A stretch of DNA of 64,000 nt, from assembly GCF_002954455.1 (NCBI RefSeq), contig NZ_MSCC01000002.1, forward strand, positions 1,058,304-1,122,303, given 5' to 3'. Shown here piece after piece: positions 37,262-46,073 of the stretch (positions are counted from its first letter, which is position 1; each line of letters starts with the position of its first letter). Below the pieces are notes generated by a model. The model made no database searches. It was not told the DNA's origin and was given only the letters and a program-made list of their open reading frames with translations. Origin of the DNA: Photobacterium aquimaris (GTDB lineage: Bacteria > Pseudomonadota > Gammaproteobacteria > Enterobacterales > Vibrionaceae). The translations under genes and the position numbers were made by a program.

Positions 37262-38086
37262 ATGTCTTTACTTAAACGTTTTTTTTTACTTTGCTGTCTT
37301 TTTTTATCCTCGGTGAGCATTGCATCAACACCAGTCTCTGCACCAATATTGATTCAGGGCGCGATGGATATTGAAACCACTACCCTTGTTAATGCGCTTA
37401 AAAACACATCACAAACAAAAGTAGGTTCATGGACTTTTTGGCAAGGTACGATTAACGATTACCCTGTTATTATCTCTCGAACAGAAGTGGGTATTGCTAA
37501 TGCAGCAGCAGCAACGACCGTTGCCATTGAGCGCTTTAAGCCAGCATTAATTATTAATCAGGGAACATCTGGTGGGCATGATCCACAGTTACAACGTGGT
37601 GATATCGTGATTGGTAAAACCAGTTTTAATATGGGTGCATATAAATCAGAATTTACTGAAAAAGGCCAAGGGATTGATCCAACCAAATGGCAGAATTTTA
37701 GCGTTACTATGCGGTTACGTGATCAAGGTAAATTAGTCGAACATAATGCTTTCTATGCCGATCAAGGTTTAATCAATATCGCCCAATCAATGGCAAGCAC
37801 TTATAAAAAAGGCAAGGTTGTGACAGGTATTATCGGTACGGCTGATGAATGGAACCGCGAAGTTGATCGTATTAATTGGCTACATAGCAATTTCAATACT
37901 GCGGTTGAAGAAATGGAAACCTCATCAGCGGCATTAGTGGCACAAGCTTATAAAGTGCCTTTTATTGGCATTCGTATATTGTCTAATACTGATCTGCATA
38001 ATCAAGATTTTGATCCTCAAACAGCTGTCGATTGTCAGCAATTTGTACTTGATTACACAAAAAAAGTTATCATGATACGTAATTAA
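37262..38086 (+). CDS. Exported MTA/SAH nucleosidase-like phosphorylase-fold protein
   Basis: 274 residues with a signal peptide (MSLLKRFFLLCCLFLSSVSI). The rest is a PNP_UDP_1-type domain: RTEVGIANAAAATTVAIERF, PALIINQGTSGGHDP, then a NTAVEEMETSSAALVAQAY block with the Met-Glu ribose-binding pair, followed by IRILSNTD. These residues match 5'-methylthioadenosine/S-adenosylhomocysteine nucleosidase; the exported form is unusual and would act on nucleosides in the periplasm. Single gene. Confidence 0.85.
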   Translation: MSLLKRFFLLCCLFLSSVSIASTPVSAPILIQGAMDIETTTLVNALKNTSQTKVGSWTFWQGTINDYPVIISRTEVGIANAAAATTVAIERFKPALIINQGTSGGHDPQLQRGDIVIGKTSFNMGAYKSEFTEKGQGIDPTKWQNFSVTMRLRDQGKLVEHNAFYADQGLINIAQSMASTYKKGKVVTGIIGTADEWNREVDRINWLHSNFNTAVEEMETSSAALVAQAYKVPFIGIRILSNTDLHNQDFDPQTAVDCQQFVLDYTKKVIMIRN

Positions 38087-38192
38087 AAAGCATCAAAAAT
38101 AGCAAGGGTGTTATCAGCGCCCTTGTCATTCGATAACGACGTATTTTGTCGCTATAATAGCACCTTATCCACCAGCAATAGACGACTCTATA

Positions 38193-38615
38193 ATGGCAAA
38201 ATCAAAAGCAATTGTTCGTATCGACTCATACGGTATTTACTCAACATGGGATTCTGAATCAAAAAAATTACCCAAAGTGCAGCAGTTCACGCTCGATGTA
38301 CCTGCTGAAATTGATATTGAGTTTGGTTTTACCGTTAATATCAAAAAAGCCAAAGGTGAAAAGATCCGTTACTGTATTTACCACCCTGAGATTACCGATG
38401 CTGATGGCGAGATTATGGCACCATTTGATGGTGAATTATATATTCGCAATAACGATTGGGATTTCTATCTCGGCGATACTATTTGGGCACCGATTGATAA
38501 TAAAATTGGGCCGTGGCGAATGACACTAGAAATAAACAATACCATCATCGCAGAGAAAACCTTTAACGTGTATAGCCACGATGAAAACCAATTTTGGAAG
38601 CGTCGCGGCTGCTAG
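38193..38615 (+). CDS. DUF3859 family protein
   Basis: 140 residues of beta-rich sequence starting AKSKAIVRIDSYGIYSTWDS and containing GFTVNIKKAKGEKIRYCIYH and GPWRMTLEINN, as in DUF3859 proteins of marine gammaproteobacteria. No signal peptide; function unknown. It is followed by a PH-like domain gene 75 bases downstream on the same strand. Confidence 0.85.
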   Translation: MAKSKAIVRIDSYGIYSTWDSESKKLPKVQQFTLDVPAEIDIEFGFTVNIKKAKGEKIRYCIYHPEITDADGEIMAPFDGELYIRNNDWDFYLGDTIWAPIDNKIGPWRMTLEINNTIIAEKTFNVYSHDENQFWKRRGC

Positions 38616-38690
38616 TCACTAGCATAAAAAACACAATTCGATTAGACTGCAGCAACCACCACCAGTTAATTATTTTATAGGATATAAATC

Positions 38691-39071
38691 ATGGGTCTGT
38701 TTAACGCTATTTTAGGTAATGCGGGTGAAATGAGTCTTGACGATGCTACAGAAGAGTTAGCAACGATTTTAGGCGAAGGTGAACAGATTGAATTAGCTTA
38801 TAAATTAATTCGCGATATGATCATTCTAACCGATCGCCGTTTAATTTTAATTAATAAGCAAGGGTTAACCGGCCGTAAAGTGGAATACCGCTCTTTACCT
38901 TATAAATCAATTACAATGTACACGGTTGAAACAACAGGTCACTTTGATCTCGATGCTGAATTAAAACTGTGGATCTCAGGTCAGCATGATCCAATTGCAC
39001 TTGAATTTAACGGTTCAACAAATATCTATGCATTACAAGGCTTACTTGCAGCAAAAATTGCGGGTAAGTAA
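38691..39071 (+). CDS. Bacterial PH-domain protein (bPH_1)
   Basis: 126 residues. The segment ILTDRRLILINKQGLTGRKV, then YRSLPYKSITMYTVETTGHF, matches the bacterial pleckstrin-homology (bPH_1) domain, a beta-barrel fold found in cytoplasmic proteins of unknown role in stress response. The start has AGGATAT upstream. It could be co-transcribed with the DUF3859 gene and ends in a terminator. Confidence 0.85.
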   Translation: MGLFNAILGNAGEMSLDDATEELATILGEGEQIELAYKLIRDMIILTDRRLILINKQGLTGRKVEYRSLPYKSITMYTVETTGHFDLDAELKLWISGQHDPIALEFNGSTNIYALQGLLAAKIAGK

Positions 39072-39090
39072 CCATATTGTCTAACAAATA

Positions 39091-39122
39091 AAAAAGGTTC
39101 GCCAAATAGCGAACCTTTTGCA
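39091..39122. terminator. Terminator between PH-domain gene and aminotransferase
   Basis: AAAAGGTTCGC, six-base loop, GCGAACCTTTT: an eleven-pair stem with A and T ends, serving both convergent genes. Confidence 0.9.
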
Positions 39123-39145
39123 ATTATGCTATTAAATCAAAACAA

Positions 39146-40327
39146 TCACTGAGTAACGGCGATCAATGCATCTGCGAGATAATCAATCTGCTGCTCTTGT
39201 AGACCAGCAATATTAACGCGTCCATCACCGACCGCATAAATAGCGAACTCATCACGTAAACGCATAATTTGCTCAGGCGATAACCCTGTCATTGAGAACA
39301 TGCCTTTATGATCAGCAATAAACGTAAATTGATCGCAACCTTTGGCTGTTAATGTTTGTACTAAGTGCTGACGTAACCCAATAATACGCTGTTGCATCAT
39401 CGTCAATTCTTGTTTCCAGACCACTGTTAGCGCACTGTCCGTCAAAATATCAGCAACAAGCGCAGCACCATGATCCGGCGGCATGGTATAACTTGCACGA
39501 GCAAGTGTCAGAATACGTCCTTTAGCTTTTTGAGCATCGCTAATATTACCGCCGACTAACAATGCTGCGCCCGTACGTTCACGGTATAAACCAAAGTTCT
39601 TTGAACATGATGTCGCAATCATCATTTCTTCTATATTGTCAGCCATGAACTTCAAGCCAGCGCCATCTTGCTCTAAGCTATCACCAAAACCAAGGTATGC
39701 CATATCAACAAACGGCAAAAAACCATTTTTATTAGCGAGCGCTGTGATCGCTTGCCAATCTTCAAGGCTAATATCAGCACCAGTAGGGTTATGACAACAA
39801 CCATGTAACAATACTACGTCATTACTGCCAGCCTGTGCTAATGCCGATAGCATGGCATCAGTATTTACTTGTTTAGTAACACGATCAAAGTAGGGATAAA
39901 ATTTGACCTTGAGCCCAGCAGCTTCCATAACTGGTTTATGGTTAACATAACTTGGATCGGTCAGCCAAACAGTAGTATTAGCATTAGCCACATGAAGTAG
40001 ATCTGCTAGCATACGCAATGCACCACTAGCACCTGGTGTTTGAACACCCACAGTACGGCTATGTGCTGATGTATTAGCAAGCAATAAATCAATCATTGCT
40101 TGGTTAAACACTTCGCTTCCCGCAAGCCCCACATAAGATTTAGTAGTTTGGGTTTGCAATAAGCGGTTTTCGGCCTGTGAGATTGCCGTCATGATCGGGG
40201 TTTGACCATGGTTATTACGATAAACGCCAATGCCAAGATCCATCTTATTTTCGCGCTGATCAGCATTATAAATAAGTGATAATGATAAAATAGGATCTGG
40301 TTGTGCCGCTGAGAGTTGTGTGAACAT
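39146..40327 (-). CDS. tyrB: Aromatic amino acid (aspartate-family) aminotransferase
   Basis: 393 residues, PLP-dependent fold type I, class I subgroup alpha: DLGIGVYRNNHGQTPIM, LHGCCHNPTGADIS, PFVDMAYLGFGD and the Schiff-base Lys in SCSKNFGLYRERTG. This is the TyrB/AspC family, interconverting tyrosine, phenylalanine or aspartate with their keto acids. Next to a GntR regulator and the tyrosine decarboxylase block, tyrosine is the natural substrate, but AspC activity cannot be excluded from sequence. Confidence 0.82.
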   Translation of the reverse strand: MFTQLSAAQPDPILSLSLIYNADQRENKMDLGIGVYRNNHGQTPIMTAISQAENRLLQTQTTKSYVGLAGSEVFNQAMIDLLLANTSAHSRTVGVQTPGASGALRMLADLLHVANANTTVWLTDPSYVNHKPVMEAAGLKVKFYPYFDRVTKQVNTDAMLSALAQAGSNDVVLLHGCCHNPTGADISLEDWQAITALANKNGFLPFVDMAYLGFGDSLEQDGAGLKFMADNIEEMMIATSCSKNFGLYRERTGAALLVGGNISDAQKAKGRILTLARASYTMPPDHGAALVADILTDSALTVVWKQELTMMQQRIIGLRQHLVQTLTAKGCDQFTFIADHKGMFSMTGLSPEQIMRLRDEFAIYAVGDGRVNIAGLQEQQIDYLADALIAVTQ

Positions 40328-40485
40328 TAATTAAATTCCATTTAACAAGCATGAATTCAAATTAGCATTTCAATTTCATGCCGTCATTAGAAATAATCAC
40401 CTAATACACATTTATTATAAAGAGACAAGATGGATTAATTGATTAAGTTAAACTTCATAACTTAATCAATTATTAATGGGTGGTA

Positions 40486-41202
40486 TTACCAAATGGTTTC
40501 ATCATCAGGTAAGTTTAGTAATGCTTTTAATGATGGTGCTTTTTCCAATAAAGAATACAAACGCTCACTGTGTTCTTCTAGTAATTGGCATGCCAGCTCA
40601 ACATTACGGGCTAATACCGCTTTCATCAACGCTTCATGTTCACCGTTATCATGATATTGCTTTTCTGGTGATAAGCGTGCGTTGAGTAAAAAATGGCGAT
40701 AACGTTCTTGCTGATCGTAAACATGCGAAATCATACCTCGAATAAACTCTGATCCTTCACACGCTACTAACGATAAATGAAACTCTTTATGGCGTAATTC
40801 CCATTCATCATAATCAAACAAGGCTGATTCAGGATCTAAGCGATTGAGCTTATGAAAAGCAGTTAAAATCTGTAACTCCCAAGCCTCATCACCTTTTTTA
40901 ATCGCATCTTTTAACGCAACGTGTCCTAGTGCCAAACGAGCTTTTAAAATCCCTCGTAGCTCATCAAGGGATACATCTGCAACCCAAAACCCTTTTTGTG
41001 GTTTCATAGTGACATACTTTTGCCACGATAATTGCACCATCGCTTCTCGTAACGGTGTTCCACCAACTTGATAACGCTCTTTTAATTCACTTAAAAGCAG
41101 TTTCTGTCCAGCTTCAAACTCACCACATAAGATATCGTGCCTGATTTGGCACATTATTCTATCGCTTATGGTTGCAAAGTTATTTTTAGTCATACCAACC
41201 AT
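40486..41202 (-). CDS. GntR-family regulator with FCD domain
   Basis: 238 residues: winged helix-turn-helix (IRHDILCGEFEAGQKL, LLSELKERYQVGGTPLREAM) followed by a helical FCD ligand domain (LRGILKARLALGHVALKDAI, ELRHKEFHLSLVACEGSEFI with metal-binding His candidates). Start could also be the Met three residues later. It lies between the aminotransferase and the tyrosine transport/decarboxylation genes, reading away from them, so it is the best local candidate to control them. The ligand is not known. Confidence 0.85.
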   Translation of the reverse strand: MVGMTKNNFATISDRIMCQIRHDILCGEFEAGQKLLLSELKERYQVGGTPLREAMVQLSWQKYVTMKPQKGFWVADVSLDELRGILKARLALGHVALKDAIKKGDEAWELQILTAFHKLNRLDPESALFDYDEWELRHKEFHLSLVACEGSEFIRGMISHVYDQQERYRHFLLNARLSPEKQYHDNGEHEALMKAVLARNVELACQLLEEHSERLYSLLEKAPSLKALLNLPDDETIW

Positions 41203-41687
41203 CTAGTCTTTCATCAGATTAAATATAAAACTTGTCTCACTAACAATCATCACAGACAATTAACCAAATTTCATTACTCTCACACACCCAAAACTGCATT
41301 ATTTATGAATAATTGCACTTTATTTTAATGCTGCTAAAATGGGTAACTATTCACAACAACAAATGCGTACTCATGTTTTTGTTGTTAACTTAAATTATGT
41401 GTTATCTACAATAATGCATTTTTTATACGAATAATGACTATTTATAGCTCATCGATTACTTATAAAATTAAAAATCAATAAGTTAAATAAGTCACACTAA
41501 TAATATAGAACCCCTTACTGACATTTAAATATACCATAAACATATACAAATTTAATAAAGGTTATATTTTTAACCATTATATTTAGAAAAACTACTTCTT
41601 ATGCTGTTTTATGAGCAATGTAGCGATATTTATACTAAATAAAAAATATAATATTAGACATTAATGCCTAACTGACCTTTTATTGTC
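41203..41687. other. Regulatory gap between GntR gene and the membrane protein
   Basis: 485 bases. Two related imperfect dyads are seen: 41296-41316 (GCATTATTTATGAATAATTGC) and 41416-41438 (GCATTTTTTATACGAATAATG...). They could be sites for the FCD regulator. The rest is AT-rich. Confidence 0.4.
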
Positions 41688-42083
41688 ATGACTAATCGTA
41701 TTTATTCTATTGTTTGCGTATTTATCATTAATCTCATAATGTTTAATTGGCATAATCAACACAGTGTATTCAGTTTTTCTATCATTCTATGGTCGTTAGT
41801 CCCTCTTTTTGGTTTACATTATGTTATTAAACACTATGAAGTTTTCCATAATAAAGCACTTACCGTCATCAAATCATATTCTGCTTGGGTATTATTCTTT
41901 GCTTGGATAACGTGTATATGTTTTTCTATAACAATGCCTTACGCTGTAAATGTGATTAGTGAAACCAGTGACCATTATATTTCACTGTATCTCTTATCGC
42001 CTGCCGTTAGTTTATTCGTCGCCAGTATTGCTGCGTTTATCGCCAGCTTAATAACCATCATTGTTGCTCGACTAGTGCGTTAA
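41688..42083 (+). CDS. Hypothetical small membrane protein
   Basis: 131 residues with four hydrophobic segments (including FSIILWSLVPLFGLHYVI and AWVLFFAWITCICFSITM, and a C-terminal VASIAAFIASLITIIVARLV). No family recognised and no strong ribosome binding site. It sits between the GntR regulator and the antiporter gene, and its membership in the tyrosine block is uncertain. Confidence 0.55.
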   Translation: MTNRIYSIVCVFIINLIMFNWHNQHSVFSFSIILWSLVPLFGLHYVIKHYEVFHNKALTVIKSYSAWVLFFAWITCICFSITMPYAVNVISETSDHYISLYLLSPAVSLFVASIAAFIASLITIIVARLVR

Positions 42084-42342
42084 TCACCATCCTATACAAT
42101 ATGCATATTGCTTAGTATTTGTTTCCTCTAAATATACAACTATCACCAAAACGACAATTGCTTAAAAATGCAAATTAAACTATCAGAATTTGGCAGCTAA
42201 ATTCGCTTCCCAAAACTAAAATCGATCATTACTATAAAATCGATTTTTACGGACAGACAGTTTAAATATCGATATTTTTAATATTTATAGAGTATCGTTT
42301 TTTAAGTCTTTACTGCTTAACTGATAGATTTTGAGGTCTACA

Positions 42343-43776
42343 ATGGCAAGCTCCAATTCTTCACCCGCTAAAATTGGCGTATTTAGTTTCGTCATGATTA
42401 CCGCTGCGGTTGTTATGAGTGTTCGTACACTCCCTATGACAGCGCAGCCAGGAATGATGACGATATTCTTGACGCTAGCAGCAGCAATTTGTTTCATGAT
42501 TCCAACGGCACTTGTTTCGGCAGAACTAGCAACAGCTTGGCCTGAAGATGGTGGTATCTTTATCTGGGTTCGTGAAGCATTTGGCGAGCGCATGGGTTTC
42601 GTTGCTGTATGGATGCAATGGATTCAAATGGTATTCGGCATGACATCTATCTTGATGATTGTCGGTGCAATTTTTGCTTATGCTTTTGATCCTGCATTAG
42701 CACAAAACAAGATGTACATTCTTGCCGTAATCTTAGTGGTTTACTGGGCATGTACGCTAGGTAATATGCGTGGTGTTAAAACACTGGGTTGGGTATCTAC
42801 TCTTTGTGTAATCTTGGGTGTATTTTTACCATTCTTTGTACTTGTAGCATGTGCGATTGCCTACCTTGTTGGTGGTCACCCAATTGTTACTGACCTTTCA
42901 TTTACTACAGCTAACCTTATTCCTGATTTTTCAGACAAAGGTACTTGGGCACTGTTTATCGGCTTCGTATTCGTAGTAATGGGTATGGAAGTATCAGCAT
43001 CTAACGTATCTCACGTTAAAAATGCCGAGCGTAACTATCCTATTGCAGTGTTCTTAGTTGCATTATTTGTAGTTATTGTGTCTGTTGTTGGTTCATTTGC
43101 TATCTTCATTGGTATTCCAACTAAACATATTTCAATGACAGCAGGTCTTATCCAAGCATTCCAGACTTACTTCAAGATGTGGGGTCTAGGTTGGTTAACA
43201 CCTATCATGGCAATTTGTATGGCTATCGGTCTTGCAGGTCAGGTGAACTCATGGGTTCTTGGTCCTGTTCGTGGTCTACAAGCAACAGCTAACGCTGGCG
43301 CACTACCTAAGGTTCTACAAAAAACCAACAAACAAGGCGTGCCGGTTAACCTTATTTACCTTCAAGCTATCCTAATCTCAATTGTGGGTGTGCTTATCTG
43401 TGTAATGCCTAACGTAGACTCTTTCTACTTTATGCTTCTAGGTTTAACGTCTTTAGTTTACATCGTTGCTTACTTATTGATGTTCTCTGCAGCTATTTAC
43501 CTTCGCTACAAACGTCCTGATATCAAGCGTAGCTTTACTGTTCCTGGTGGCAACATCGGTATGTGGATCTGCTCTGGCTTAGGTATCGCAACATGTCTAC
43601 TAGCGGGTTACTTTGGTTTTCAAGCACCATCAAGCTACGTCGGTACTGCAAGCAGTTACTTCAACTTCCAGTTCTTCGGCTTAGTTATCATGGTGATTAT
43701 TCCAATTATCGTATACGCATGGGGTAAACGCTCAAACAAAGCAGAATTAGCTAAAGTTGCAGCGAAAACACATTAA
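42343..43776 (+). CDS. APC-family amino acid antiporter, likely tyrosine/tyramine exchanger
   Basis: Start set at the ATG at 42343, with GAGG upstream; 477 residues. Twelve hydrophobic segments with AWPEDGGIFIWVREAFGERM and MAICMAIGLAGQVNSWVLGP are typical of the glutamate:GABA-antiporter (GadC-like) group of APC transporters, which also includes the tyrosine/tyramine exchanger of tyramine-producing lactic acid bacteria. The next gene is tyrosine decarboxylase, so exchange of external tyrosine for internal tyramine is the natural reading. A hairpin follows the stop codon. Confidence 0.85.
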   Translation: MASSNSSPAKIGVFSFVMITAAVVMSVRTLPMTAQPGMMTIFLTLAAAICFMIPTALVSAELATAWPEDGGIFIWVREAFGERMGFVAVWMQWIQMVFGMTSILMIVGAIFAYAFDPALAQNKMYILAVILVVYWACTLGNMRGVKTLGWVSTLCVILGVFLPFFVLVACAIAYLVGGHPIVTDLSFTTANLIPDFSDKGTWALFIGFVFVVMGMEVSASNVSHVKNAERNYPIAVFLVALFVVIVSVVGSFAIFIGIPTKHISMTAGLIQAFQTYFKMWGLGWLTPIMAICMAIGLAGQVNSWVLGPVRGLQATANAGALPKVLQKTNKQGVPVNLIYLQAILISIVGVLICVMPNVDSFYFMLLGLTSLVYIVAYLLMFSAAIYLRYKRPDIKRSFTVPGGNIGMWICSGLGIATCLLAGYFGFQAPSSYVGTASSYFNFQFFGLVIMVIIPIIVYAWGKRSNKAELAKVAAKTH

Positions 43777-43821
43777 TAGTCAATAACCTCCTTAACGTTT
43801 ATCAACGCTATCGCAGGTAAC

Positions 43822-43880
43822 AGAGAGAAAGCCATTAAATAAAATTAATGATTTATCAGTAATGGCTTTCCTCTCTTATA
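43822..43880 (+). terminator. Hairpin after antiporter gene, possible terminator or processing site
   Basis: AGAGAGAAAGCCATTA pairs with TAATGGCTTTCCTCTCT (one bulge) around a 22-base loop. The base following is not a clean T run, so it may be a partial terminator, leaving the decarboxylase gene with reduced read-through or its own promoter. Confidence 0.6.
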
Positions 43881-44000
43881 ACAATCGATTTAGCGGTCTC
43901 AGACCAAAAATTATTAAATAACTACTAAAAACAATATATTCATAACGACTTAAAAACCGTCTTTTGAATTGCGTTTGTTAATAAGTAAATAGGTTTTATT

Positions 44001-45914
44001 ATGAGCGACAAAATGAACGTAGATGCCCTATTCTTAGGTCCAAAATCAGAAAACCAAGTATTCTTCAAAGAAATGATAGATTACGCTGTTAGTGAACATA
44101 TGCACTGGCGTTCTGATTTCCACCCTGAAGATGCGCCATTAATGACGCCTGTTACTCAACATCAACCTGATTTCCGCGATACGCTTTACCGTACTGAAGG
44201 TATTCTGCAAGATCTATCAGCACGCCTTAAAACAAAGTCAGTGCCTTGGTTCTCTCCTCGTTACCTTGGCCACATGAATGCTGATACATTAATGGTGTCA
44301 AACCTTGCATACGTGATGACCATGCTTTACAACCCAAATAACTGTGCGCACGAAGCTTCTCCTGTGACTACAGAACTTGAGTTGGCTGCAGGTCATGACC
44401 TATGCCGCATGTTTGGCTACGATGTAAACAAATCATGGGCACATATCACTTCAGGCGGTACTGTTGCGAACTACGAAGGTGTTTGGGTTGCACGTAACCT
44501 TAAAACAATGCCACTAGCAATTGCTGCTTGTGAGAAATCAAAAGATCTTGTTGAAGGTATGACTGAACACCAGTTACTGAATATGAAATCTAAAGAGATT
44601 CTTGATTTAACAGATGAATTGAAAAAACGCGGTATTTTTGAAGAAGTACGTGCATTAACTGCACGTGGTGTCGGGGTTGATGCAGGTAAACTAGGTAAGT
44701 TCTTAGTGCCTCGTTCTAAGCACTATTCATGGATGAAAGCAATGGACGTACTTGGCCTAGGTCAAGAGCACATTGTTCCACTAGACGTTGACGGAAATTA
44801 CCGTACAGACGTTGAAAAAATGCGTGAAGTAACGTTCAAACTAATGGAAGAAGGCACACCAATTCTTGGTATGGTATCTGTAGTAGGTACCACTGAAGAA
44901 GGTTCTATTGATGCTGTTCATGAAGTGATCAAACTTCGTCAAGAGTGTGAAGAGAAATACGGCGCATCTTTCTATGTTCACGTTGATGCTGCATATGGTG
45001 GTTACGTACGTTCAATGTTCCTTGATGATGATAACCAATTCATGGAATACGATGCACTGATCGAACGTTATCGTAACGATGATGTGATCCCTGAAGGTGT
45101 TGTATGGCCAAAACGTGCAGTATACGATGCGTTTGCGGCAATGTCTGAAGCAGATTCAATTACTGTCGATCCACATAAGGTTGGTTTCATTCAATATGCA
45201 GCGGGTGCTGTTGCAATGAAAGATAAGCGTATTGTTGACTTGATTTCTTACCACGCAGCTTATGTATTTGAAGAAGCGGGTGATGATAATGAAGAAGATA
45301 AGCAAGTAGTACTTGGTTCTTCTATCATGGAAGGCTCAAAAGCTGGTGCAACAGCGGCTGCAGTTTGGGCTGCACACCGTCTAGTACCACTAAACGTAAG
45401 TGGCTACGGTCATGTTATTGGCCGTGGTATTGTAACTGCTGATTGGTTTGCGAAAAAACTAGCAACTGCTGAACCATTCGTGGTTGATGGTCGTCGTTTT
45501 GAGGTTCGTCCTCTTATGCACCCTGACTTCCACATGGTTGACTTTACGTTCAAAGAAATCGGTAACGATAGCTTAGAAGCGCATAACAAACTAAACCAAC
45601 GCATTTACGAACTATGCTCTTACGCAACAGGTCGTACTTACACTAAAGACTTCCTAACCTCTTCTACTTCTCTATCAGAAGAAGAATACGGTCAAACTCC
45701 ACGCATCTATGCAGAAAGCCGTGGCTTTAGTGAAAATGAGTGGAACACTGTGGGTTCTGTTTATATTCTTCGTTCAGCGGTAATGACTCACTTCCTACGT
45801 GATGAAATTCGCTTTAATAATTACTGGAATAACCTTCGTGATGTATTCACAAGCCTTCTAAGTGAAATTATTGATGAAGAAAATAAACAAAAATTAGCAC
45901 ATACTGCTGCTTAA
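44001..45914 (+). CDS. tyrDC: Tyrosine decarboxylase (PLP-dependent, group II)
   Basis: 637 residues, the length of lactic acid bacterial tyrosine decarboxylases (about 620-625) and closely similar along the length: RYLGHMNADTLM, SPVTTELELAAGHDL, KHYSWMKAMDVLGLG, VHVDAAYGGYVRSMFLDD, the PLP Lys in DPHKVGFIQYAAG (about Lys393) and MEGSKAGATAAAVWAAH. It converts tyrosine to tyramine and CO2, consuming a proton. Codon use is rich and even. It lies between the antiporter and the TyrP transporter. Confidence 0.93.
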   Translation: MSDKMNVDALFLGPKSENQVFFKEMIDYAVSEHMHWRSDFHPEDAPLMTPVTQHQPDFRDTLYRTEGILQDLSARLKTKSVPWFSPRYLGHMNADTLMVSNLAYVMTMLYNPNNCAHEASPVTTELELAAGHDLCRMFGYDVNKSWAHITSGGTVANYEGVWVARNLKTMPLAIAACEKSKDLVEGMTEHQLLNMKSKEILDLTDELKKRGIFEEVRALTARGVGVDAGKLGKFLVPRSKHYSWMKAMDVLGLGQEHIVPLDVDGNYRTDVEKMREVTFKLMEEGTPILGMVSVVGTTEEGSIDAVHEVIKLRQECEEKYGASFYVHVDAAYGGYVRSMFLDDDNQFMEYDALIERYRNDDVIPEGVVWPKRAVYDAFAAMSEADSITVDPHKVGFIQYAAGAVAMKDKRIVDLISYHAAYVFEEAGDDNEEDKQVVLGSSIMEGSKAGATAAAVWAAHRLVPLNVSGYGHVIGRGIVTADWFAKKLATAEPFVVDGRRFEVRPLMHPDFHMVDFTFKEIGNDSLEAHNKLNQRIYELCSYATGRTYTKDFLTSSTSLSEEEYGQTPRIYAESRGFSENEWNTVGSVYILRSAVMTHFLRDEIRFNNYWNNLRDVFTSLLSEIIDEENKQKLAHTAA

Positions 45915-45926
45915 TAAGGAATACAG

Positions 45927-45956
45927 CGCCAGTCTATATGACTGGCGTTTTTTTAT
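45927..45956 (+). terminator. Terminator after the tyrosine decarboxylase gene
   Basis: CGCCAGTC, a five-base loop and GACTGGCG followed by seven T. It would limit read-through into the downstream tyrP-like gene, which then needs its own promoter. Confidence 0.9.
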
Positions 45957-46025
45957 AACAATGAAACCAATTTATATTTTAATTAATTATCGTCGATTAT
46001 TTATTATCGATGGTTAAGTTCTTAT

Positions 46026-46053
46026 TACCTAATACCTTGGTAAATATTAGGTA
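46026..46053 (+). promoter_or_regulatory. Inverted repeat in the tyrP leader
   Basis: TACCTAATA and TATTAGGTA, perfect nine-base arms around a ten-base loop (CCTTGGTAAA), lie 20 bases before the ATG at 46074. It could be an operator or a leader hairpin acting on translation. Confidence 0.55.
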
Positions 46054-46073
46054 CTATTCACAGGACAATCGTC

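Noticed and set aside
41688..42083. Small membrane protein as part of a tyrosine transporter
   Set aside because: No recognisable family or shared promoter; its membership in the tyrosine block is not supported beyond position.
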